From assembly GCF_019104765.1 (NCBI RefSeq), contig NZ_JAHRXJ010000011.1, forward strand, positions 186,001 to 250,000: a DNA stretch of 64,000 nt. The letters run 5' to 3'. The position numbers were made by a program, and so were the translations under genes. The notes under the pieces were generated by a model. That model was not told where the DNA came from, ran no database searches, and saw nothing but the letters and a program-made list of their open reading frames with translations. Positions within the stretch are counted from its first letter, which is position 1; every line of letters begins with the position of its first letter. The stretch comes from Synechococcus sp. HK05. Lineage in GTDB: Bacteria; Cyanobacteriota; Cyanobacteriia; PCC-6307; Cyanobiaceae. Positions 56,855 through 64,000 of the stretch are shown here, in pieces.

Positions 56855-58264
56855 ATGAGCGAGGCGTCTGCAGCCGCCAGTGTTACGCCCACCAACGGAG
56901 CGGTGCTGGCTGAGGTGCTCACCCAACAGCTCAAGGCGCTCCTCGAGGCCGGGAATTACGACGGCGTGAAGCTTCTGCTGCAGCCCGTGCAGGAGGTGGA
57001 CATCGCCGAGGCGATCGGCGGGTTGCCGCGCACCTTGCAGGCGCTCGCCTTCCGCCTGCTTCCTAAAAATGAAGCGATCGAGGTCTACGAATACCTCGAG
57101 CCCAGCGTGCAGCAGTCGCTGCTCGAGCGCTTGCGCTCCAGTGAGGTGCTGGAGCTGGTGGAGGAGATGTCACCCGATGACCGGGTGGATCTGTTTGATG
57201 AACTGCCGGCCAAGGTCGTGCGCCGGCTGCTGGCGGAACTGAGCCCGGCGGAGCGGCGCGTGACCGCCCAGCTGCTCGGCTACGAGCCGGAAACCGCCGG
57301 CCGGTTGATGACCACGGAGTTCATCGACCTCAAGGAATTCCACAGCGTCGCCCAGGCGCTCACGATCGTGCGTCGCCGCGCCCGCGACACCGAAACGATC
57401 TACGCCCTCTACGTCACAGATGGCTCGCGCCATCTCACCGGCATCCTCTCGTTGCGGGATCTGGTGGTGGCCGACCCGGAGGAGCGGGTGGGCGATGTGA
57501 TGACCCGCGAGGTGGTGAGCGTGGGTACGGACACCGACCAAGAAGAAGTGGCGCGCGTGATCCAGCGCTACGACTTCCTCGCCGTGCCGGTGGTGGACCG
57601 CGAGCAGCGGCTGGTGGGGATCGTCACTGTGGATGACGTGATCGACGTGATCCAGCAGGAGGCCACCCGAGACCTCTACGCCGCTGGTGCCGTGCAGGCC
57701 GGCGATGAAGACGACTATTTCCAGAGCAACCTGTTCAGCGTGGCCCGACGACGGGTGCTGTGGTTGTTGGTGCTGCTCCTGGCCAACAGCGGCACCGCCG
57801 CGGTGATCGCCTCGATGGATGGGGTGCTCAAGCAGGTGGTGGTGCTGGCGGCCTTTATCCCCCTGCTGATCGGCACTGGCGGCAATGTGGGCGCTCAGAG
57901 CTCCACGGTTGTGATCCGCGGCCTCAGCACCCAGCGGATCCAGAGCCTGGGGCCAGCGAAGGCGATCGGGCGGGAAGCGATCGCCGGGGCACTGCTGGGG
58001 CTGTTGATGATGCTGGTGGTGGTGCCTTGGTCGGGCTATGTGAGCGGCGGCAACTGGCTGGTGGCCAGTGCGGCCGGCATCAGCCTGGTGGCGATCACCA
58101 CGCTGGCAGCCACCGCCGGCGCCGCCCTTCCGCTGCTGTTCAACCGCCTGGGCTTAGATCCAGCGCTGATGTCGGCACCGTTCATCGCCACCGCCACGGA
58201 CGTCGCCGGCGTGTTCATCTACCTGCAGACCGCAAGCTGGCTGCTGAGCCGAAGCGGGAGCTGA
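56855..58264 (+). CDS. mgtE: magnesium transporter MgtE
   Basis: 469 residues: MgtE N domain (about 35-140, with MSPDDRVDLFDELP), two CBS repeats (about 150-275, VTVDDVIDVIQQE), plug helix, then five transmembrane segments with GTGGNVGAQSSTVVIRGL and LSAPFIATATDVAG-like (LMSAPFIATATDVAGV) lining the pore. A Mg2+-gated channel in the inner membrane. Confidence 0.95.
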   Translation: MSEASAAASVTPTNGAVLAEVLTQQLKALLEAGNYDGVKLLLQPVQEVDIAEAIGGLPRTLQALAFRLLPKNEAIEVYEYLEPSVQQSLLERLRSSEVLELVEEMSPDDRVDLFDELPAKVVRRLLAELSPAERRVTAQLLGYEPETAGRLMTTEFIDLKEFHSVAQALTIVRRRARDTETIYALYVTDGSRHLTGILSLRDLVVADPEERVGDVMTREVVSVGTDTDQEEVARVIQRYDFLAVPVVDREQRLVGIVTVDDVIDVIQQEATRDLYAAGAVQAGDEDDYFQSNLFSVARRRVLWLLVLLLANSGTAAVIASMDGVLKQVVVLAAFIPLLIGTGGNVGAQSSTVVIRGLSTQRIQSLGPAKAIGREAIAGALLGLLMMLVVVPWSGYVSGGNWLVASAAGISLVAITTLAATAGAALPLLFNRLGLDPALMSAPFIATATDVAGVFIYLQTASWLLSRSGS

Positions 58265-58324
58265 GGCCATGCCAAGGGTTTCGCGAGCTTCCTGAGAGAC
58301 ACTTCACACTTCTTCAGGGTAGGC

Positions 58325-58340
58325 TTTACATGAGTTCACA
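58325..58340 (+). promoter_or_regulatory. HLR1-like element before the sigma factor
   Basis: TTTACATGAGTTCACA fits the 16-base HLR1 layout of two (G/T)TTACA hexamers separated by four bases, with two departures from consensus (G for A/T in the spacer, C in the second hexamer). HLR1 is bound by RpaB. It ends within 10 bases of the start codon, which would favour repression. Confidence 0.45.
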
Positions 58341-58349
58341 CGGTTGGTC

Positions 58350-59339
58350 GTGGTCGTTGCTGTCGATGCCTCGGGGCTAAGCACCGATCTGGTGCGCTCC
58401 TACCTCCGCGATATCGGCCGGGTGCCGCTGCTCTCCCATGAGCAGGAGATCACTCTGGGCCGCCAGGTTCAGGAACTGGTGGCCCTCGAGGAGCTGGAGC
58501 AGGAGTTGGAAATGCGCGCCGGTGGCGCTAAACCCGATCACGAGCAGCTTGCCCAAGCCGCTCAGCTCACCCCCCAGCAGCTCAAGAAGCGCCTGCGCAG
58601 CGGCCAGCGGGCCAAGGAGCGGATGGTGGCCGCCAACCTGCGGCTGGTGGTGAGCGTGGCGAAGAAATACACCAAGCGGAACATGGAACTCCTGGATCTG
58701 ATCCAGGAGGGAACCATCGGCCTGGTGCGTGGTGTGGAGAAGTTCGACCCCACCCGCGGCTACAAGTTCTCCACCTATGCCTACTGGTGGATCCGCCAGG
58801 GCATCACACGGGCGATTGCGGAGAAAAGCCGCACGATCCGCCTGCCGATCCACATCACCGAAACCCTCAACAAGCTCAAGAAAGGCCAGCGCGAACTGAG
58901 CCAGGAGCTGGGCCGCACCCCCACGGTGACGGAGCTCGCGGAGTTCGTGGAACTGCCGGAGGAGGAGGTGAAGGATCTGCTCTGCCGCGCTCGCCAGCCG
59001 GTGAGCCTGGAAACGAAGGTGGGCGACGGCGATGACACCGAATTGCTGGATCTCCTAGCGGCCGACGGCAGCCAGCCGGAGGAGCTGGTGGATGGCGAGT
59101 GCCTGCGCAGCGACATGCGCGATCTGCTTGATCAGCTGCCGGAGCTACAAGGCCGGGTTTTGAAGATGCGTTATGGAATCCCTTGCCCAGACGTACCGGA
59201 CCCAGATGAGCCGATGAGTCTTACGGGTATTGGGCGAGTGCTGGGAATGAGTCGAGATCGAGTTCGTAACCTTGAACGTGATGGATTAGCAGGATTGAAG
59301 CGACTCAGCGAAAACGTGAAAGCTTACGTTGCAGCATAG
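58350..59339 (+). CDS. group 2 RpoD-like RNA polymerase sigma factor
   Basis: 329 residues from GTG 58350; a TTG at 58344 is the alternative. Region 1.2 DLVRSYLRDIGRVPLLSHEQE, region 2 RLVVSVAKKYTKRNMELLDLIQEG and YKFSTYAYWWIRQGITRAI, region 3, and region 4 MSRDRVRNLERDGLAGL are present, with no region 1.1 acidic domain. Group 2 sigmas are non-essential and steer stress or light genes. The last about 160 bases are clearly AT-richer than the rest, pointing to a composition break inside the gene. Confidence 0.93.
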   Translation: MVVAVDASGLSTDLVRSYLRDIGRVPLLSHEQEITLGRQVQELVALEELEQELEMRAGGAKPDHEQLAQAAQLTPQQLKKRLRSGQRAKERMVAANLRLVVSVAKKYTKRNMELLDLIQEGTIGLVRGVEKFDPTRGYKFSTYAYWWIRQGITRAIAEKSRTIRLPIHITETLNKLKKGQRELSQELGRTPTVTELAEFVELPEEEVKDLLCRARQPVSLETKVGDGDDTELLDLLAADGSQPEELVDGECLRSDMRDLLDQLPELQGRVLKMRYGIPCPDVPDPDEPMSLTGIGRVLGMSRDRVRNLERDGLAGLKRLSENVKAYVAA

Positions 59340-59663
59340 CGAGCATTACAAAAGCTAAGAAGTGGACCGAAATAAAGGCTTCGATCTCAAGCGAGCGGAA
59401 TATATGTGCACCCAGACCCCAAGGTAGTTAAAAGCAAAGTCGATACGGAGTTTCAATAAAAGCGTATCATGGCTGCTTAGGGCGCATCTCTCATGCGCAC
59501 ACAGCAGGAATGCATCCGTGCGGGTCTGCATCAGACAAAGCACAGGAGGTCGAATAGGAAATGACAAGGAGGTCCTGACTCAGAAGCACGCCATCTAATC
59601 ATCAGCATCAATGCAAGAATGAAGAAGATGCACCAAATAAGGCGCAGAAAAATGACTCGGTGA
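59340..59663. other. 324-base AT-rich intergenic region
   Basis: No gene seen. A small hairpin GCGCAT-CTCTC-ATGCGC at 59480-59496 region has no T-run. The next gene (FkbM) reads toward the sigma gene, so a terminator for both is expected here but none is convincing. Confidence 0.5.
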
Positions 59664-60410
59664 CTAATAACTCAGAGTAGGTCGATCGATGGCCGAGGCA
59701 TGAATATCACGCCAACCGAGACCTTGCAACGCAAGGACCTTGAGCAATGTTGCTTTATCCATCCACTCTCCGTAAATGTCATTGCCAAAGGGGCCTGCTG
59801 AATGATGAGGAAATGAGTAAGCGACCATTTGCTGCCGAACTGGGGATGGAATAATAACGTGCTTATAGACAGTACTAACTGAACGACCATCGACAAGTTT
59901 AAAAGATTGATAGCCCAGTTTCTCGGATAGCAAAGCAAATACACCGAGCTTATGAGACTCTGCCGAGATATAAGGTGGCTTCACTGCAGATTCATGGAAT
60001 GACTCAAGGACAGCTTCATCAGCCCCCTCAACATCAATCTTTGCATAGAAGGGCGAGCCGTATTGCTCAACGAGGCGGTGAATATTGGTCGCGCGGACTT
60101 CGATTTTGGCGAAGTCGGAATCAGGGAAAGCTGTCTTCGAAAGAGAGCTTAGCACATGGTATTTGTTATGGATAAAGAAATCAACACAGCCTTCGGATCC
60201 ATTAATGAGTGCAGCATTCTCGACAATCAGCCTCCCGCTTGAGATCTGGTCCGAGAAGCGTGTCGCGATTGCATCGCACAAGGCAGGATTAGCCTCAACG
60301 GCAACAACACGTTCTGCCTTAAGAAGGTAGTAAGGAATGTCATCACCATTATTACTGCCGATATCAAAGATAACTCTCGAAGAGGAGTGAAGCAGGCTCA
60401 CGCCAGGCAA
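59664..60410 (-). CDS. FkbM-family methyltransferase
   Basis: 248 residues from a TTG at 60410 (GTG at 60401 is also possible). VIFDIGSNNGDDIPYYL is the SAM loop, VVAVEANPALC binds the ribose, and YAKIDVEGADEAVLESF is the FkbM signature. Such enzymes O-methylate sugars in glycan clusters. It is AT-rich and sits alone on the minus strand at the edge of the accessory region. Confidence 0.88.
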   Translation of the reverse strand: MPGVSLLHSSSRVIFDIGSNNGDDIPYYLLKAERVVAVEANPALCDAIATRFSDQISSGRLIVENAALINGSEGCVDFFIHNKYHVLSSLSKTAFPDSDFAKIEVRATNIHRLVEQYGSPFYAKIDVEGADEAVLESFHESAVKPPYISAESHKLGVFALLSEKLGYQSFKLVDGRSVSTVYKHVIIPSPVRQQMVAYSFPHHSAGPFGNDIYGEWMDKATLLKVLALQGLGWRDIHASAIDRPTLSY

Positions 60411-60586
60411 AGCAACATGAATATATTATGGTATTTACCGTGCCCAACTGGCGAGCCCTGCGCGTAGAATGCGAGAGAACCCGCTAATGATCGATTGAGA
60501 TTAGTTCTGGAAATCCTCCAAGAAGCTGTCGTTTAGAGAAGGACGTGTACGCCTATGCTAGAGTAATGAATATGCATTGACATCGC

Positions 60587-61435
60587 ATGCAGCGAGAATT
60601 ACTTCGAGCAAGCACGGGCGTAAAGATTCAATCCGGGGATAAGGTCTTTGTTCGCTACGAAGGGAGACTGACCAACGGTGATTTATTTGACGGCAACTTT
60701 AATTTCAGCACTCTTGAGCCGGTAGAGGGCCGTGATTTCTTCTCATTTGTTCTGGGGGCAGGACAAGTGATCCAAGGCTGGGAAAAAGGTCTTGAAGGAG
60801 CAGCGCTTGGTCAAGTGATCAAACTGGAGATCCCCCCCGAGCTCGCCTATGGAAGCACGGAGAGGCCTGGAATACCAGCCAATTCCACTCTGGTTTTTAC
60901 AGTGGAAGTGGTTGGCTATAGCGACGGGAACGCCAGTCCAGCCGTCGCATATGGCCTGGAAGACTTAGGGATTAGTCTTTCCAAATATGGTTTAAACAAG
61001 AAGATTACTAAACGCATTTCAGCAGCCAAAATTGGCCTCGATACCAACGAGACCATAATCGGCACTCCCGGGAAAGATCTTCTTACTGGACTTGGTGGGT
61101 CAAATGTTATTGCCGGAGGCCTATCTGGCGACGTACTAATATCAACCAAAGGCGCAGATATTTTCAGCTATGAAACAATTCAGGATTCGCTGCCCAGCAA
61201 AAAGAGCCGCGATATTATTGCGGGTTTCAGCAAGAACGATCGAATTGATTTAACAGAGGTTGGCGAGGATATCGAGTTTACGTATATTAGAAATCAAAAA
61301 CTAACTGGTAAAGCAGGAGAAATTCAGTATAGCAAAGGGATTGTGAATATTGATCTTGACGGCAATAAGAAGAGCGACATACAGATTGAACTAGTAGGCA
61401 GTCCTCGGATTGGATTCTCGGCATTTATCATCTGA
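60587..61435 (+). CDS. FKBP-type prolyl isomerase fused to an RTX/serralysin-like tail
   Basis: 282 residues from ATG 60587. Residues about 10-112 are an FKBP domain: GDKVFVRYEGRL, VIQGWEKGLEGA, ELAYGSTERPGIPANSTLVF. Residues about 150-282 look like the C-terminal part of RTX proteins: ETIIGTPGKDLLTGLGGSNV, GADIFSYETIQD, DIIAGFSKNDRIDLTE. No signal peptide. The tail predicts type I secretion, so this would be an extracellular, calcium-binding prolyl isomerase. Stands alone between the FkbM gene and a terminator. Confidence 0.88.
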   Translation: MQRELLRASTGVKIQSGDKVFVRYEGRLTNGDLFDGNFNFSTLEPVEGRDFFSFVLGAGQVIQGWEKGLEGAALGQVIKLEIPPELAYGSTERPGIPANSTLVFTVEVVGYSDGNASPAVAYGLEDLGISLSKYGLNKKITKRISAAKIGLDTNETIIGTPGKDLLTGLGGSNVIAGGLSGDVLISTKGADIFSYETIQDSLPSKKSRDIIAGFSKNDRIDLTEVGEDIEFTYIRNQKLTGKAGEIQYSKGIVNIDLDGNKKSDIQIELVGSPRIGFSAFII

Positions 61436-61704
61436 AGACTTAATGATGACAGCAAGTTCTGTGAAAAGAAATACAGTATGGGACAAATACAGAAGCATTG
61501 GCTTCCATTCTCGAATACAAGACAGACGGATATTTAGATGGGTCATTGGAGCGCCGGGGGTGCATAGTTGCAAGTGACGCTGAATTTATTTTAGACAAAT
61601 GGATAAGATATGATTTTCTTCTCTATTTCTCGCCTTATTGATAAAGGTGGTCCTCCTCGAGTGCAGAAGATGTGAGACGAGGGCTGGCCAGGGGATGAAA
61701 AAAC

Positions 61705-61731
61705 AAAAAAAAGCTGCCGGAAGGCAGCTTT
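61705..61731 (-). terminator. rho-independent terminator on the minus strand without an intact gene
   Basis: AAAGCTGCC (61710-61718), loop GGAA, GGCAGCTTT (61723-61731). On the minus strand it is followed by eight T (61705-61712). The only coding sequence it could serve is the remnant ending at 61755. Confidence 0.8.
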
Positions 61732-61754
61732 GTGAACCTAGTTGCGTTCCAGGT

Positions 61755-61844
61755 TTACGGACGGATACTAGCGAAGAAGCTGGCGTCTGTCACGTCTACC
61801 TCGTTGAACTCCTCACAAATGGATGGCCCCAGCCAACCATCACA
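61755..61844 (-). pseudogene. 3' remnant of an unidentified protein gene
   Basis: On the minus strand an open tail reads ...EEFNEVDVTDASFFASIRP and then TAA, with an in-frame TAG 29 codons upstream and no start codon between. The tail is followed 23 bases later by a strong terminator. Best explained as the end of a gene whose body was lost by recombination. The parent family is not recognised. Confidence 0.45.
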
Positions 61845-62092
61845 CTATAGCCCATAGCGATGTGGACGCTCAGGCCAGTGGCACAAACTGTGCGCGCAAA
61901 GGGGCAGGGGCATGAAATTCCTTATGTATGGAGAAATGTAATCTAACAAGGACTCGGCATGATCATGCGTAGTCTGGAGTTATTGGTATTCGATCAACAG
62001 ATTTGAAGTAGAACTGAATTGATTCAGCATAGCATTTAGACAACTATGCAGTAGAGCTGGCATGGTAGAGTTGCAAAAGCAGGCTGGGCAAC

Positions 62093-63337
62093 ATGAAAAT
62101 CTTATTCATACATCAGAATTTCCCCGGGCAATATCTACATATAGCTAGGGAACTTGCAAAACAAGGTAATCATCAGCTTGTTTCTTTATCGATTGAAAAG
62201 CCTGAATACCAAATAGACGGCGTTATTCAGGTCCGCTATGGAATTACGAGAGGCAATCAAAAGGGTCTCCATCCTTGGCTTACTGACTTAGAAACGAAAG
62301 TAATAAGAGGAGAATGCTGCGCAAGGGCCGCTCATACTCTTAAAGAAAAGGGGTTTACGCCTAATATTATTTGCGGACACCCTGGATGGGGAGAGATGCT
62401 TTTCCTAAAGGAGGTATGGCCAGAAGTACCGGTCCTTTGTTACCAAGAGTTTTACTACCATGCCTATGGGTTTGACTTTGACTTTGATAGTGAACTTCAA
62501 ATGAAGCCTACATGGGAAGACACTTCAAAAGTCAGAATGAAAACGGCTAATCAGTTGATTAATGCAGAAGTGGCAACTTGGTCGGTCACCCCTACAAGAT
62601 TCCAAAAGAGTACCTTCCCTAGACATATTCGCAAAAAGATGAGTGTGATTCATGACGGCATTGATACAGATGTTGCGAAACCAATAGCCGCAGGGGAACA
62701 AGTCTCATTAAGACTACCTAACAATAATATCCTCACAGAAAAAGATCAGATTGTTAGCTTCGTCAATCGTAGACTTGAACCATATCGGGGGTGTCACACA
62801 ATGATAAGAGCGATTCCTCATATTCAGCAGAAATGTCCAAATGCCAAGATCCTTCTGGTAGGACGTCAAGAGGGTGTTTCATATGGTAGCCCATGCAAAG
62901 ATGGAGAGTGGAAAGACGTATTTTTAGATGAGATAAAGGGTGAATATAATGAAGACAACGTCATATTCACAGGTGCCCTTGCCTATGAAGACTATATGTC
63001 ATTGATGAAAATTACAAAGGCGCATGTTTACCTGACTTACCCATTCGTACTAAGTTGGAGCATGCTCGAAGCGATGAGTTGCGGCGCTCCAGTAATTGGT
63101 TCAAATACGCCTCCAGTGACAGAAGTAATAGAGGACGGACTCAATGGCCTAATCACTGACTTCTTTGACAGCATGGGGCTTTCTGAAAAGGTGGAGAAGT
63201 TATTGAATAATCCAGAGCTATCTGCTCAGCTAGGAAGCAACGCTAGAGCAACGATTCTAGAGCAATATAGCTTAACTAGATGTCTGCCTCGACAACTAGG
63301 GCTTATTTCGCTGGTTGCCGCAGGAGGGATAGAATAG
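62093..63337 (+). CDS. GT4-type glycosyltransferase
   Basis: 414 residues from ATG 62093. N-terminal MKILFIHQNFPGQYLHIARE is the acceptor-half glycine loop; the donor half has NRRLEPYRGCHTMIRAIP, KILLVGRQEG and VLSWSMLEAMSCGAPVIGSNTPP with the E-x7-x region. The family builds surface polysaccharides. Codon use is strongly AT-rich compared with core genes, so it is probably acquired. Confidence 0.9.
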   Translation: MKILFIHQNFPGQYLHIARELAKQGNHQLVSLSIEKPEYQIDGVIQVRYGITRGNQKGLHPWLTDLETKVIRGECCARAAHTLKEKGFTPNIICGHPGWGEMLFLKEVWPEVPVLCYQEFYYHAYGFDFDFDSELQMKPTWEDTSKVRMKTANQLINAEVATWSVTPTRFQKSTFPRHIRKKMSVIHDGIDTDVAKPIAAGEQVSLRLPNNNILTEKDQIVSFVNRRLEPYRGCHTMIRAIPHIQQKCPNAKILLVGRQEGVSYGSPCKDGEWKDVFLDEIKGEYNEDNVIFTGALAYEDYMSLMKITKAHVYLTYPFVLSWSMLEAMSCGAPVIGSNTPPVTEVIEDGLNGLITDFFDSMGLSEKVEKLLNNPELSAQLGSNARATILEQYSLTRCLPRQLGLISLVAAGGIE

Positions 63338-63482
63338 ACAGTAAAGATGGAGAAGAGCATCAAAACCTGGACGTGATTAGCAATGAGAAGATTGAGCTTA
63401 CTAAGAACCTGAGGCTAAAGTGCATTCAGGCCTTTGGTTGATCGGCAAGTTCTAGAGTATGATGAAGTAGCTTCTCATTAGC

Positions 63483-64000
63483 GTGTTTAAACCTTGTCCT
63501 TACGATCCCCTGTGGCGTGCTGCAGAACCCAATCGATGGAAAAGACGCATTAATCGGCATATCGCCAACTGTCATCCTTGGGGTGCGGCAGCCAGAGCGC
63601 TAAGCAAGGGTAATGAGCGTCTAGCGGAAATACTTTTGAACAGATGGACTAGAGAGGGGATATCGCTAAGGCAGCTTGATGAATTGATGGCCGCGGAAAC
63701 ACATTGGTTCTGCGAGCTATACAAGAAGCTAAACATAATAGATGATCAAACCGAAATACCAACAGAAATCCGCATCCTGAGCCTTGGACTCAACCTTAAT
63801 GATTGGCAGCTGCATGCTTGGTTACACCAGCTTGGGCTAAGAAATGAAACAATCGTTGCTGAGCATGATACCAACGATAATGATGCCAAGCGCTGGCCTG
63901 TCCTTGTAGTGCAGTTTGAAGCCATCGCTCCATGTAGCCAGGGTCAGGATCAGATCTATCAGCTTTTGGAACTAGCTCATGCGCTTAGGGTCTACGACGT
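63483..64000 (+). CDS. unknown protein, 3' end beyond window
   Basis: From GTG 63483 the frame stays open to the end of the window (172 codons). An in-frame TAG at 63468-63470 limits the start to this GTG or a rarer codon. Begins FKPCPYDPLWRAAEPNRW, then a helical part and EIRILSLGLNLNDWQLHAWL. Trp- and Leu-rich, no motif recognised. Follows the GT4 gene by 145 bases with similar base composition and may belong to the same surface locus. Confidence 0.6.
   Translation, partial: MFKPCPYDPLWRAAEPNRWKRRINRHIANCHPWGAAARALSKGNERLAEILLNRWTREGISLRQLDELMAAETHWFCELYKKLNIIDDQTEIPTEIRILSLGLNLNDWQLHAWLHQLGLRNETIVAEHDTNDNDAKRWPVLVVQFEAIAPCSQGQDQIYQLLELAHALRVYD

Larger units (their letters stand above)
61436..62092. 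other. 657-base AT-rich intergenic region with a gene remnant and terminator
   Basis: No complete gene. It contains, on the minus strand, a 29-codon protein tail (61755-61844) followed by a terminator (61705-61731), described separately. The rest holds nothing I recognise. Confidence 0.6.

Noticed and set aside
61805-61820. ACTCCTCACAA, close to the Yfr1 small RNA core ACUCCUCACAC
   Set aside because: The flanking hairpins and T-tail of Yfr1 are missing, the last base differs, and the stretch is better explained as the antisense of a protein tail.

Overview
The window looks like the chromosome of a picocyanobacterium of the Synechococcus/Cyanobium group. Supporting signs are high-GC core genes packed with 1-4 base overlaps, a cyanobacterial RpaB-type response regulator next to lysS, a group 2 sigma factor, the cyanobacterial ergothioneine cluster with its two small 'hercynine' partner proteins, and at least nine copies of the HIP1-like octamer GCGATCGC. 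No taxonomic search was possible, so this placement is inference from gene content.

Layout. 0-7 kb: HEAT-repeat protein, M20 amidohydrolase, TPR protein, ruvB, smpB, a degenerate Ser/Thr kinase and a cysteine synthase. 7.2-12 kb: a tightly coupled operon of a DUF5672-type glycosyltransferase, egtB, egtD and two small partner proteins, then a DUF218 membrane protein. 12-24 kb: core genes lysS, rpaB, a sugar-binding lipoprotein fused by overlap to mreD-mreC-mreB, ssb, a DedA protein, ahcY, tsaE, a PfkB sugar kinase and mutY. 24-32.7 kb: a surface-carbohydrate region with one GT4 glycosyltransferase, four sulfotransferase-like proteins (one fused to a GT2 domain) and a TPR-glycosyltransferase. 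33.5-40.3 kb: a complete inner-membrane type I secretion operon (parvulin-like protein, ABC exporter, HlyD adaptor) ending in its probable RTX substrate. 40.3-43.6 kb: tRNA-Gly(GCC), a GNAT enzyme coupled to a VapBC pair, a wrecked second VapBC, and an AAA_14/DUF4143 ATPase whose start codon lies in a 52-base inverted repeat. 43.6-59.3 kb: secA, a Wzm/Wzt exporter with cysE and a GntR regulator, a dienelactone hydrolase, infC-miaA, gyrB, tandem crcB, a glutathione peroxidase, mgtE and a group 2 sigma factor. 59.2-64 kb: an AT-richer accessory region with an FkbM methyltransferase, an FKBP-RTX fusion, a gene remnant, a GT4 glycosyltransferase and an incomplete unknown gene.

How parts work together. 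The sulfotransferase/glycosyltransferase block beside the type I secretion operon suggests a module that makes and exports a modified cell-surface layer: an RTX protein moved out by HlyB/HlyD/TolC (TolC is not in the window) and a sulfated glycan. The second accessory region adds a putative secreted peptidyl-prolyl isomerase with an RTX tail that could use the same exporter. The egt operon makes hercynine and its sulfoxide conjugate, with an unexpected glycosyltransferase leading it. RpaB is encoded here, and the sigma factor carries an HLR1-like site just before its start, a possible link between two regulators in the window.
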